Positions 22,990 to 37,598 of a stretch of 64,000 nucleotides of DNA are shown piece by piece. A program made the translations under genes and the position numbers. This DNA comes from Rhizophagus clarus (lineage: Eukaryota; Glomeromycota; Glomeromycetes; Glomerales; Glomeraceae): assembly GCA_015698045.1 (NCBI GenBank), contig BLAL01000028.1:434001-498000 (forward strand). The letters are read 5' to 3'. Numbering within the stretch: the first letter of the stretch is position 1; each line of letters starts with the position of its first letter. The notes beneath the pieces were generated by a model that had not been told where the DNA came from, ran no database searches, and saw only the letters and a program-made list of their open reading frames with translations.

Positions 22990-24640
22990 TACTTCGTGTT
23001 TCGATTAAGCCAAAGCTAATCCTACAAAAAAAAATGGAAACTGGTTAATGAATCATTTTTTGAATAAGAAAAAATGTGAAGTTCAAAAATTTGAAACTTA
23101 CCACCCCATATTCGAAGCAAGAAACCTACAAAAAAAAAGAAACGTTTAGTAACTGTTTCTTCAGTTAAAAGAAGTACAAAAATACAAGTTCCAAAATTTG
23201 AAACCTACCATCTGCTTCCAAAAGTCTAGAGTTTGGCAAGAAAACTTACAAAAAAAAAAATAAGAAATAATTAGTAACCATTTCTTCAATTAAGAAAAAA
23301 AAATAATTTGAAGTTTTAGTTGAAATCTTATCATCCATATCAAAAAATCCAGAATTTGGTAAAGAAACCTACGAAAAAAATCTTGAAGTTCAAATAATGT
23401 CAAAAATGATTCTGAAGCTGAATTTCTAAGAATAATTATTAAATGGTTTTTTTGACTAAAAAATAATTAAAGTTCAAAATAATTCTGAAACTTACTACAT
23501 GCTTTCAAATTTCCAAAGAAACTAAATAACCTAAAAAAAATGAACTGTTAACAAACATTTTTAATTAAAAAAAGAAAAAAAAATCAAAGTTTCGCATTGT
23601 GAAACTTATCATTTTTGTTTTCCTATTCGCCTAAAAGTCTGAAACTACAAAAAGAAAAAAAGAAATGTTAGTTTTTAATTAAAAAGCTTTAAAAGCTGAG
23701 TCGAAAATTAAGTTTCAAAGTTACAAAACTTACCAGTATTCAACGCAAAAAGGAATTGGAAAGTAACTAAGTTAACATTTCTTTAAAAAGAGTAAAAAAA
23801 TAAGTTTCGCATTACCATTTTGCGGGTTGGTTAATCCTAAAATGAGAGATTGCTTACGGGATCATCATGTTTGTTAGCTTGAGCTTGCAAGAAAATATAG
23901 AACTCAGATGCTTATTTCGTCACCAACTAGACTAATTTTGTCTATATGGACAAAGAAGGCGTTCGCAAGTGTATTTCCTTTGACGAGACAGATCAACAAA
24001 CATCCTCTAAGCTGTTGATCGTTTCTTCAGACTCATCAAATCAGGGTAACATAATTAACGTTTATCTTATTATCTAGTGTAAGGTTTATTAGTATAATGA
24101 GTGATTGTTTCGTTAAAATATTAAAAAAATTTTTTATTCTGTCCTTTTGTCAGAATTTCATGTATCCAAAATCAAAAGAACCAGTTTTCTAAAAAAAAAG
24201 AAAAAATGAAATATAAGTAAAGTTTCATTAAAAAAATACTTCAAATCCTTTCCTTACCAAATTTCGCATTCATATCTGTAGAAAAAACTGTCTAAAAAAG
24301 AAAAGTGAAATGTTAGCAAATATTTTGGCAAAGATTAATTAATTCAAAAAAAAGATAAAACAAACTATTAATAAACGTTTTATTAAAGAAGAAACTTCAC
24401 CATAATGAATTTCGCAAAAAGAATAAATTATGAATTTCCAATTCTCTACCGATATTTAACGTGTCTAGAGACTAGATTTCTAATAAAAAAAAAGAAAAAT
24501 TGAAACATTAGAACTGTTTTGTTACTGTAAAATAAATAAAAAAAAGACTTCTCACTATATAATCACGTGTCTAAATATCTGTAGAATAGAGCCGTCTAAA
24601 AAAAATTAAAAAAAATAACTTTTAAAAATCATTCAGTAAA
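22990..24640 (-). repeat. Exon-like module array inside the CACTA-like element
   Basis: On the minus strand, units repeat acceptor TTTTTTTTGTAG, a core of 25-50 nt (example near 23100: GTTTCTTGCTTCGAATATGG GGTG), then GTAAGTTTC. Spacers contain CAGTTACTAAACGTTTC (near 23150), a branch-site-like TACTAAA in a near-palindrome. About twelve units can be traced, more diverged than at 18.1-19.2 kb. The core sequences differ from those in the other arrays while the spacer plan is the same. Confidence 0.65.
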
Positions 24641-24859
24641 GTAAAATAATTAAAGGATTAAAAAGTTGGAATTTACTAAATTGTCACATTTAAGAAAACT
24701 GAAAGAACTACCTAATAAGGTAAAAAAAGAATCATTAGAAGCTGTTCGTGAAGATAAAAAAAAATTAAAAAAAAAAATAAAAAAAATGAAAACATACTGA
24801 AATGCCGTGTTCAGGGAGACTAAAAAATTCTCTAAAAAAAGAATAAAACTGAACACTAG

Positions 24860-25250
24860 AAAACATTCTTTAAAGAAGTTTTTCAACAAGGAGTAAGAGA
24901 AAGAGGAAAGAACTAAGGAAAGGAAAAGAGTGAATAAAAGAGAGAAGGGAAGGGCGAAAAAAGAGAAAGGAGAAGAAATAACGAAAAAAAAGAAAGAATA
25001 TTTTGAACTTAGAAATTTATATTTCATAACACATTTTCAGTTTTCCCTTGCAAAACTAAGTCAATTTATTGCAAGCTCTTAAATATTTTTTTATTTGAAT
25101 ACTTATTTTGTATTATGTTATATATAAATCTCATTTTTCTTAGAAGAGAAAGACAAAAGAAAGGGAAAGTAGAAAGAAAGGGAAAAGAAGAAAAAAAAAA
25201 AAAAGGACAAGAAAACAAAGGATGAAAAAAGGGGGAAGTTTCACTAAAAG
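24860..25250. repeat. Purine-rich tract
   Basis: The plus strand has 24890-25000 and 25138-25235 nearly all A/G (AGAGAAAGAGGAAAGAACTA), split by an ordinary AT-rich stretch. The open minus-strand frame across it is a composition artefact. Confidence 0.75.
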
Positions 25251-25665
25251 TTTAAAAGCAGCTGGTAATGTGATATATGACGTGATATTTGATCATCATT
25301 ATTAATTGATAATAGACAAATGTTGATCATATATTGAGAAATGTGACGGTTAATTCAAAAATGGACTTTCGAAAAATCATGTGATGAAACTTTAATCAAA
25401 ATTTTGTACAGGCCAAACTTTGGCTGAAATTTAGCCAAAAGTCACATGACTGAAATTTTTGATTTTGACCAGTGATTTGTAAAGTATTGGCTATTTTTGT
25501 ATTATCAATTTTTTTGCGAAAACTCATTTTGCAACTTTGGAGTGTGATTTCACCACTTTGATCAAATAAAATTACCTTTTCCGCTTATGTAAAGTTGTTT
25601 AACAAGATCAAATCTACCTACAGTAAAACTTTTAGAATGATTGGATTAATATTCATGGAATGCGA

Positions 25666-26199
25666 CTAACTTTTGTACTTTCAATTATTTATTGTTTAAG
25701 TGATTTTAATTTTAAAGTGTAATTTTTTTTATTTTAAATCAACTTGTTAACTTTAAGAAGTTGTTTATAAGGGTTGGCAATAATTTATATTTTAATTTTT
25801 ATAAATTTAAATATAATAATATTTATAAAAAATTCCAAATTTTAAAACTATTTTTAAAATAGCAATAATATATTACTAATATTACATTAATATTAATTAA
25901 AATTAAAAATTCTGGTTGTATATCATTTTATATTATTAATTTATTAATATTTAGTGAATTAATTTCACAATTTTTTTTCACAATAATATAAAAAATTAAT
26001 TTACTATTACTATATATATATATTTACTATAATTAAATTATCTTTTTATACTTAAATAAAGTTATATATGTCAGAAAAAAAATTGCTTAGCAAAATAAAA
26101 AATTCAAAGGTTATAATAAGAGTTTGCTTAGCAAAACTTAAAATAATTTGCTTATTGATCATAGTAAATTTTGAAATTTTCATTTAACTTATATATATA
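25666..26199. other. AT-rich spacer
   Basis: No gene signal; short repeats of TTGCTTAGCAAAA near 26085 and 26130. Confidence 0.5.
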
Positions 26200-27440
26200 T
26201 TGTTCAGGATCCTAGTTTTGGCTTTACTTGGTTCGAGAAATAACCAGTCACGAACTTCAATCTGGTACCATTCATTCCAATATGCAACTATAGCCATAAG
26301 CTCTGATAAATGATAATGTGATCCATTATCTGAAATTATTCTAATCCATTTTGGTTTATATTTTATTACTTCAAAAACAGCTTCAAATGCGTATGCAGTA
26401 AACCAAACATTCTATTTGGTATCTGATGACCAATGATTATAGGCTCTTATTTCTAATCCATTACAATTTTCTTTTTTTCTGAACACTAAGATCGTGTGGA
26501 GAGTCCATCCTCTTTTACCAAAAAATTCTGCTTTTGTTTCTCAAGTGGATTTTGGTAGAATTCTCATCTTATAATCAGCAACAAGTAATGCTCCATCATC
26601 ATCAAAAGTGGCTAAAGTAGCTTTAAATTGAGCGTTTAAGTATACTTTTCATGTTAAATAGGCCAAAAAATACTGCAAATGTTCTTTTGCTTCTTCTAAA
26701 ACAGTCATTTGATCTTCTTTTATATGTGAATGCATGAATCCAAAAAATTCAAAAAATTAATCACATTTGGAGCATCGTGAATTATGAATTTTATAACAAT
26801 TACCAAAAGTATATGGTAGACAATGGGAAATGCAAGGATCATGTTCTATTGTATCATCAGCATTAGCTATTAATTTTCTTTTATAACCATGACGTAGATA
26901 ACATTTTAAAGCATCAATTTTTTGTAATACATTATTCTTAAAAAAAGTAATAAACAGATAATTAAAGTTATTATGTATTAATATTATATTTATTAAAATT
27001 TATTTTTTTTACTTACAACTGATTTTTTTGCCAAAATATATTGTGTGCAATAGCTATTAAAAATTCAAATGAGGTATAACTATAATCATTACAAGTAAGA
27101 CAAAGACCACTCATATCATCCCAATATTTAATATTATTGCAATTTGCTAATCGACCCATAAATAATATTTTTTTCATACCATTAGAAAAAGTTCACTCAA
27201 ATTTTTTTCATAATTTAGTTTTTTGATCACGCATATATAGTATGGGTAATCCATTTTTATCTATCTGGTAAGAACTCTGTGTAATATTACTTCAATCTTG
27301 AAAAAATGTTAAAAATTAATTTTCTTTAATTTTTGACATTCATTTAACAGTTCTTTTCATTTTTATCAGACTTAGCGCTCCTAGACCATATAGTCTTGCA
27401 TGTTTTCTTGTAGCATTAATTGCATTATTTCCTACCTAAT
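26200..27440 (-). pseudogene. Degenerate N-terminal/DDE part of the Rhizophagus DDE-like element protein
   Basis: The minus strand reads ATRKHARLYGLGALSLIK (near 27400), then SSYQIDKNGLPILYMRDQ, FSNGMKKILFMGRLANCNNI and WDDMSGLCLTCNDYSYTSFE. After a spacer come IDALKCYLRHGYKRK, IEHDPCISHCLPYTFGNCYK and AEFFGKRGWTLHTILVFRKK. The likely catalytic series is DYKMRILP, then IISDNGSHYHLSELM, then LEPSKAKT near 26225, which fits a D-D-E plan. The CxxC and HxC pairs (CLTC, CSKC) suggest a zinc-binding segment. Several stops (after FE, KST, YLT) show it is dead. Same family as the relic at 13.5-14.6 kb, which preserves the complementary C-terminal half. The superfamily is not one I can name. Confidence 0.65.
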
Positions 27441-28199
27441 GAAAAAAAGAGGTAATTAAGAATCATAAAATGAAAAATTAGAAAATTAAGAACGATGAAT
27501 AATTAGAGTTGAATAGTAATAGAGAATCAAGGACAAATGAGATGGGGAATTATTGGATGAAATAAAGGATCAAGAACAGATAATATAGAAATCAAGAATA
27601 ATGATGATAGAAATTATGAATAAATAATAACAGTAAATTCAAGATGAAAAATGGAAAATAGGGATAAATAATGATAAAAAATGATGGGTGTGAAATTAGT
27701 GACAATATTGATAGAATAAAAAATAATTGTAATAATAAATAATTTAAAAAGTAAGTTGTAATAAAGAATTAGGAATGAATTATATTAAAATCAGAAATAT
27801 TAAATTATAAAAATTATGAAAAATAAATCATAATTAATGAATAATGATAAATAATGATAAAAAATTAGAGATTAATGGTGAATAATTGAAGATGAATAAA
27901 AGCAAAAAAGTATAATAAAAAAGAATTATTGGTAGTAAAGATAGCAAGTAATGGCAAAAATTGGAGGTAAGCAAGAAGAAAAATTGGTGATAAAATTAGA
28001 AATAAATAATAGTAAAAAATTGGGGATAAATAGTGATAAAAATTTGAAAGGAATGATAATGAAAAATTGGAGGTAAATGTTAGTGAGGAGTTAGGGACAA
28101 ATAATAATGAAATATTGGGATTTGGGATAATAATATAATAAAATGAAAAATAAACAAGAGTTAGTAAGTGAAGAATTAGATACTAGAATTAGAGATTTA
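27441..28199. repeat. Low-complexity A/G/T tract of GATAATNAANAAT-like words
   Basis: The plus strand is nearly free of C and repeats words such as AATAATGATAAAAAATTGGG with no fixed period. No coding signal. Probably a decayed simple-repeat expansion between pieces of the transposon relic. Confidence 0.6.
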
Positions 28200-28760
28200 C
28201 CTTGAGTTTTTCTTTGAGTTTCTTATATTTAAAGTTTTCAGAAACAATTGAAAGAATTCTGATTTTTCTGTCAATTCCTTTTTTATTTGTCCCTAAAGCT
28301 TTTTACAAGTTTTTCCAAATATTTTACCTTTATCATCAGGTTAAGAAGAAGAATCATCTAACAATAATATCCCTGATTTATAAATTTCTATTAAATTATC
28401 CCTATCAGATAAAGGATCTATTGCTTTTGTCCAAAATTCAATTGTGTGTTATTTTTTTTGAAATGGAGTAATATTGGTATAACCAGAAATGCAAAACATT
28501 GCTCACCATGTACCTAGTTCTTTTTCTTGAAACTGACAACCATCTGGATAAATTTGGAATAAAATATCTGGAAATTGAACTATTATATTATTTTGTTCAT
28601 ACCAATTTTAAATAACTCTGACCAATGTGAAGGTGTGCTAGCAATTTTACAGGATTTTATTTGTTTTTTATATATAAGATTCAATAAATTAATGTTATTC
28701 CAATCATTATTCTTACAAGTAATTAAATAATCCTTTCTTAATTTATCTAATTCTTGTTGA
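28200..28760 (-). pseudogene. Transposon-derived coding relic (probably same DDE-like element)
   Basis: The minus strand contains readable pieces such as TPSHWSELFKIG, FWTKAIDPLSDRDNLIEIYK and SGILLLDDSS. They are broken by frameshifts and stops. Its position upstream of the DDE part on the same strand suggests it belongs to the same element; no family motif proves this. Confidence 0.4.
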
Positions 28761-28920
28761 ATATATGAATTAAATATCTAAATTACACTTATCTTCTATG
28801 GACTGTATGAAAATTAACTATTTATTCTTGTATTTGTAATAAGTGTAGACATAAATCCTGGACCAGCACCAAAAAATTCTTCACGAGTTGAAACACTAAT
28901 TTAACTAATCACAATTAAAT

Positions 28921-29196
28921 TCAATCTATACGAATAAAAATTGGAATAAATAAAACGTCTGATAATAATTCATGAATAATTATTTCATTATCAAATCCCA
29001 TAAAAATTATTGCTGAATATTCTGTTTTATTGTTAAAAATTTGTTTGTATGTATTATTAACAGTAGCAGAAACCATTTGTTGATTTTCAGAATCTTTACC
29101 ATCATAAAGACAACGAAAATTTGGCTTATTTGTTTTCTTATTATTTAGAACTGCTATTGCAAAGTTTTTATTGTTTAAACAACAATTAATGAACAT
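28921..29196 (-). pseudogene. 91-codon open fragment of a Rhizophagus repetitive protein
   Basis: The frame opens MFINCCLNNKNFAIAVLNNK and includes KPNFRCLYDGKD, NQQMVSATVNNTYKQIF, NKTEYSAIIFMGFDNE and IIHELLSDVLF. I recall this block as recurrent in Rhizophagus proteins associated with repeats. No known domain. It lies upstream of, and co-oriented with, the DDE-like relic, so it may be its 5' exon. Downstream the frame does not continue. Confidence 0.45.
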
Positions 29197-29219
29197 AAAT
29201 ACTCAATAAGATATTGTTT

Positions 29220-30636
29220 TAATACTAGTTTAAGTAGATTTATTACTATTTTGTTCAAATTTGCATGGTTCTCACCAATATTGTGCATGTATACCATAAT
29301 GTAAATCTTTCAAAATATTCCTCTTGGCCAGAAGAGTTACTGTGTACTGTTTTTTTTTATTCATTCAGAAAAATTTGAAATAAAGAATGTCACATTCCAA
29401 AAAGTAGTTTTTTTATTAATATAAAGCCCATAAATTTAATTATAAAATTTTGACAATTTTATTCTGCTGAGTAGTGATCTTTTTTTTAAATAATTTTTTT
29501 TACAATATAGATACAAAATTTGATAAAAAAGAAAAAGTAAGATCTTAAATAATATATATATAATAAAAAAATCAAATTTTACTATTATTAATAAGTAAAT
29601 TATTTGGATTTTACTAAGTAAACTTTTATTATAATTTTTAAATTGTTTATTTTAAAGTAATTTATTTTATAACTTGATATATATATAATAAAATAAAATT
29701 ATTTATATATTTAAATTTATGATATTTGTATAATATTTAATTATTAATTGATGATCTGCTTGTAAATTAAAGCATTTATTAATTAAATTTTGAGGCGATT
29801 ATTATATAATAACCTCTAAATATACAGTAATTATTTGATATTAATTATATAAAATTAATATATAACCTGAAATTTTTTTTTGATAAATAATAAATTAAAT
29901 CTAAAAATTTAAATTTATTTGTTAACAAACCATTTTTTTCTTAAAAAATTTATTATAAAGGAAACAAAGATTTCAGTTTTTGATTTAAAATCATATAGTA
30001 AAAAAAATTTCATATAAATAATTTTAAAAAGTTTTTTAAATAAATATATATATTTTTTTATAAATAAAAATATATGTAGAGTTATAGTTTTTTAATAATA
30101 TAAATTTTATCCTTTTAATATTATTATTACAAAAGTTTTTATTATATAAGAAATTTAAATATTACTTCTCCAATTTATAGGTAAAATAGTAATTAATATA
30201 TTTTTAGATTTTTTCAACAATAGATTTAATAATATATTTTAAAATTAATATTGTAAAGTATAGATTACTAACATTATATTTAATTAAAATATTTTACAAT
30301 ATTTTAATTAATGAAATTAGTAAAAATATTTTTTTTTAATTAATTTATAAGTATTTAAAATATTTCATAATATTCTTAATTAATAAAATTAAAAACTATT
30401 GCAAAAACATTTTTTTTTCTTGTTAAATATATAAATAAAAAATAAGTTGCAATATTATTTATTAATAAATTAAAAGATATAATCTTTGATTATGGGTTAT
30501 ATAAAAACGTTCAAGCTGGATGCTTGGCTTCTGAATATGTGTGTACTATCACAAATTAAATTATTTTTACAACAAATATTAATATAGAGCCTGGATTTCT
30601 TAATAGGATTATTTTATTATAAGAAATAGAATTTAG
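29220..30636. other. AT-rich stretch, no gene
   Basis: Dominated by A/T runs and TATATA. No sustained frame or bounded element recognised. Confidence 0.55.
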
Positions 30637-30638
30637 AC

Positions 30639-31517
30639 TAAAGATGTTATCTGTAACTGTAATTATAAGACACAGTATTGTAAGTAATAGGTTGCAACCT
30701 AGCTTCTTCAGAATGCAAAAGTTGTAATGTCGTAATTGTGCTGTAATATTGTAATTATGCCGTAATTATGACTGGCTTATTTATATGAAATTATTAATAA
30801 ATCGTGACTTTTTTCTATTAATAAAATCGCAGATTTTTTTTATTAACAAAATCACGGCTCTTTTTTTATTAACAAATTATTTTTATTAACAAAATCATGA
30901 CTTTTTTTTATTAATAAAATCGCAGCTTTTTTTATTAACAAAAATCGCGGCTTATTTTTTATTAACAAAATCGCAACTCTTTTTTATTAACATTTATTAA
31001 CAAATTATTTTATTAACAAAATCGCAGCTCTTTTTTTATTAACAAATTATTTTATTAACAAAATCGTGGCTTTTTTTTATTATTAATAAAATCGCGGCCT
31101 ATTTTTTATTAATAAAGTCGTGGCTTATTTTTTATTAATAAAATCGCAGTTTTTTTATTAATATGTATTTAAAAAAATATTAATTAATCATTTTATTATT
31201 ACTAATACGAATTATAAAAACAACCGTTTTTAACATTTTTTTTTATTAATACGAATTAAAAAATGTTATCACACTAATACTATATATACCAAAACTATGC
31301 TGCAGCACTATATAGAGAGTTTTAACTTTCGGCATTGGGCCAAATGACTTTTGGCAGGCAAGCTTAGACGATATTAAGGCATTACAGCCTAATTATAACA
31401 TTACTGCCCAATTATAGCATTATGGCCTAATTATGGTATTACAAAAAGTGTCATAACTGTAATGCCATATGTTGTAATATTACGGCATCGTCTAATCAAT
31501 TACGGCTAACATCTTTA
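30639..31517. mobile_element. ~880-bp inverted-repeat element with central tandem array
   Basis: The left end TAAAGATGTTATCTGTAACTG and the reverse complement of the right end TAAAGATGTTAGCCGTAATTG match at 17 of 21. Both are next to TA (30639-30640, 31516-31517), fitting a TA target site. Subterminal regions repeat TGTAATNTTACGGCATTA-like words. The middle holds the tandem array at 30790-31165. No coding capacity. Confidence 0.5.
30790..31165. repeat. Tandem array of ~28-35-bp units, about thirteen copies
   Basis: The unit AAAATCGCGGCTTTTTTTTA with TTAACA repeats with variation (CGCAG, CACGG, CATGA, CGTGG). Spacing is not constant and no spacer diversity is seen, so this is not a CRISPR-type array. 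Confidence 0.8.
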
Positions 31518-31781
31518 AATTTAAACATAGTTTTATTTTTGATAATAATTAATATTATGAATATTTTTATGTTTTATTTTATTTTATTTGTATTATTATT
31601 TTTAATTAGGTTATTTAGTTAGTGTCTTTTATTATATTTTATTTTATTATTATTTATTTTATTTAATTTATTAGTTTTAATTTATTGTTTTTCAATGTTG
31701 ATAGATGATTAGACTAGTCTTTAACTGGAAGTACTCATATCTAGTTAGAAGTGATTATATTTGTAATCCTTTCTTTACTTA

Positions 31782-32826
31782 TCGCCATTTTTAAAATGGT
31801 GTATGCAATATCGATCATGCATAAAATTCAAATATTGATTGTGATTATTTGTCATGTGATCAAAAACAAAAAATTATCCAATCAAATATTTTATTGGTCA
31901 TGTGATAATAGGCGAAAAAATGTTGCGAACGTGAAAATTTTTTATTTTTTAAAATTTTATCTATAATTTATAATTTTTGAACTTTCTTTACATAATTACA
32001 AATCAATGTATACAAGTTTCCAGTTTCGCAATACAAAAATTTAAGTTCTCATAAAAATTTCTGCAAAAATAAAGAGATAGTGAATACAGTAATTAGTATT
32101 ATTATAATATAAAAATGTTTAAACTTTTTTTTTAAAATGATCATTTAAACTTGATAAAACTACAATCTAAATAACACCATACCATTTATTTAATTTTTTA
32201 AATAAATTTAATTTCATTTTTGTGTTTTGAACATAAAGTATCTATTGTTATAAAATTATAAAAAAAAAAGATGTATAATTAGTTAGCTTATTTAAATTTA
32301 ATAAAATCTATATTTTATGTATTCCAATATTTTCGAAAAAACTTTATATATTCTTTTAACCCACTTTAATTAACCCAAAACATTAAATCAATTATAATAA
32401 ATAATACAATATAATTTATAATCAAAAAATTTGAAATTACTTACTAAAGTATATTAGTGGTATTAATAGAATTGATTTTAATTGTTATAATAGAGAGAAA
32501 ATAATGTCTACAAGTAGGAAAAAAAAGTGAGGACCTTTAAAATTTGAAGAAAAATGTCAGAATCATTAGTTATTGACAGTAATTTCAATAATCACCAATA
32601 ATTTCAAACTTTAGACGAAAAAAACTCAAAATTGTATATAATAAACTGGCTTATAACTTAAGAATAAGCTGTAAACAAACATATCAATTAAAATATTACT
32701 GAAGAATCTTGAGTAATCACAAAAGAAGGACGTGTTGAGTTTAAGAGTTTTAAAATATTCGACAAAAATCAAAAAAAAATTTTTTTTTGATGATCGGCAT
32801 TGCATACACCATTTTGAAAATGGCGA
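31782..32826. mobile_element. 1.05-kb TA-flanked MITE-like element with TCGCCATTTT termini
   Basis: The left end TCGCCATTTTTAAAATGGTG continues TATGCAAT; the right end is its inverted copy with one mismatch in the first 28 bp. TA flanks both ends (31780-31781, 32827-32828). The first ten bases are identical to the left terminus of the Tc1/mariner-like element at 49492, suggesting mobilisation by a related transposase. No coding potential inside. Confidence 0.7.
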
Positions 32827-32828
32827 TA

Positions 32829-34174
32829 ATAAATGAATGTATGGTTTCAACACTAAAAAAAAAAAAATTAATAAATTAAAAAATATATTTTTTTTTGTTT
32901 TCAATTAATTCATAAGTATTTAAAATATTTTATAATATTTTTAATTAATAAAATTAAAAATATTGTAAAATAATTTTTTTTTTAAAGTAAAAAAATATTT
33001 TGCAATATTTTTAATTAATGAAATTTAAAAAAATATTTTTAATATATAATAAAAACAGTTTATAACTTTTTATTAATATTATTAAAAAATATTACAAATC
33101 TATAAATTATTAAGTTTTTACAATATTTTTTTATTAAAATAATTAAAAATGTTATAAAATATTCTTATAATTATTAATTATAATAAAATTAATTTTTTAT
33201 CATTTTTGATTTATTATTAATTCAAATATAATTAAATCAAATCAAATCAATTTGAGTTAAATTGTATCTAAAAATATTATTATTTTAACTTAACTTGACT
33301 TAATTTGATTTTTCTGCTAAGTACAATTTTTTGTTAATATAATCCTACCCTTTCTCTTTTTTTAAAATAATGATAAAAATTAAGTAAATCTTTAATTTTT
33401 GATTAGTAGTATTATTTAAAATTTTTGGATCAAAATTTTAGCCAAAATTAATAATAATTTTGGCTATATATTTTTCTTTATATATTATTTTTTATTCTTT
33501 TTTTTTTCTTAAAATTCAATTTTTTAGATTATAAAATAATACTTTTAATTAATTTATATTTAAATCCATCTATGTTTTAAAAAAACTTTTTTTTTTTGCA
33601 ATTATCTGTAAATAATTAAAAAGTTAGAAATAATAGTATATCTTTGAATTTTTAATATTGTACTGCATTTAACTATAGTTATATAAGTATCTATATAAAG
33701 TTAGTAAAGAGTAAAGCCCTAGTGTATTTGATATACTTCAAATGCTTTTTGTGTAATAATAAGTTATTTAATAAGAAAAAGAAAAAAAAAATTGAAAAAT
33801 TTGAATTTATATTTTTTTTTATGAAATTTACTACTATAATTTATATTACAATAAATGAAAATATTGCAAATTTTGATTATTTTTTAAAATTACAAGGGTA
33901 ATGGTTTGTTTTATATAGTCTACTTGTATATAATACAGTTTTATAATCATTAATTGCATTACTGCGCCAGCAGAATCAAATATAGATACAAAAGTTGTGT
34001 TTTTTATTCTGTATAAAGAAAAGTAATTGTTCGGGAGTTTCATCAAAATTTCCTATAACAATATAACTAACCACGTGAAGATGCGCGTCAAATCACTTGA
34101 CTTCAGGAATTTATACGAATTTGAATCTCAATAATTAGTTTTCTAAAAGAAATTCTGGAAAACTTCAGATAAAA
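32829..34174. other. AT-rich upstream region of the helicase gene
   Basis: No gene. The last ~100 bp before the start codon are less AT-rich and include CCACGTGAAGATGCGCGTCA near 34072, a plausible promoter-proximal region; CACGTG is an E-box-type site. Confidence 0.4.
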
Positions 34175-37334
<3,160 letters not shown>

Positions 37335-37598
37335 AATAATATAATATATTCATTTGATTATTGGATGGAAGTCTTGTTAAATATATATTTATATTCTTTA
37401 AGAATCCGTTTTTGCAGTGCATTGTTAAAGCTTATCATCATTTTATTGTATCTTTTTCCATTATTCTTGGTAATATTAAAATTAAATGAATCATTTTTAC
37501 CTGAATGAAATACCATTCATAGATAAATTCACATGATCTAGAAGTATCGAAAGATCATCAATTTATAAACTACATTTTTTTACATGAAAGAAAAAAAA

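Larger units (their letters stand above)
22334..25474. mobile_element. 3.14-kb CACTA/EnSpm-like non-autonomous element, ATT target duplication
   Basis: It begins CACTGGTAGAAAT and ends ...ACCAGTG, flanked by ATT on both sides (22331-22333 and 25475-25477). The termini continue with loosely matching inverted sequence: the 'GGCTGATTTTAAGCCAAATT' region on the left and 'GGCTAAATTTCAGCCAAAG' on the complementary right. A CACTG terminus with a 3-bp TSD is the CACTA signature. There is no transposase. The interior is an exon-like module array on the minus strand plus a purine-rich block, the same composition as the 16.0-19.9 kb element. Confidence 0.75.

Noticed and set aside
24650-25027. 125-codon minus-strand open frame
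   Set aside because: Lies over the purine-rich tract and end of the module array in the CACTA-like element; low-complexity Phe/Ser translation, no domain.
30790-31165. CRISPR-like repeat array
   Set aside because: Units vary in spacing, spacers are themselves repetitive T-runs, and the genome is a spliceosomal eukaryote.
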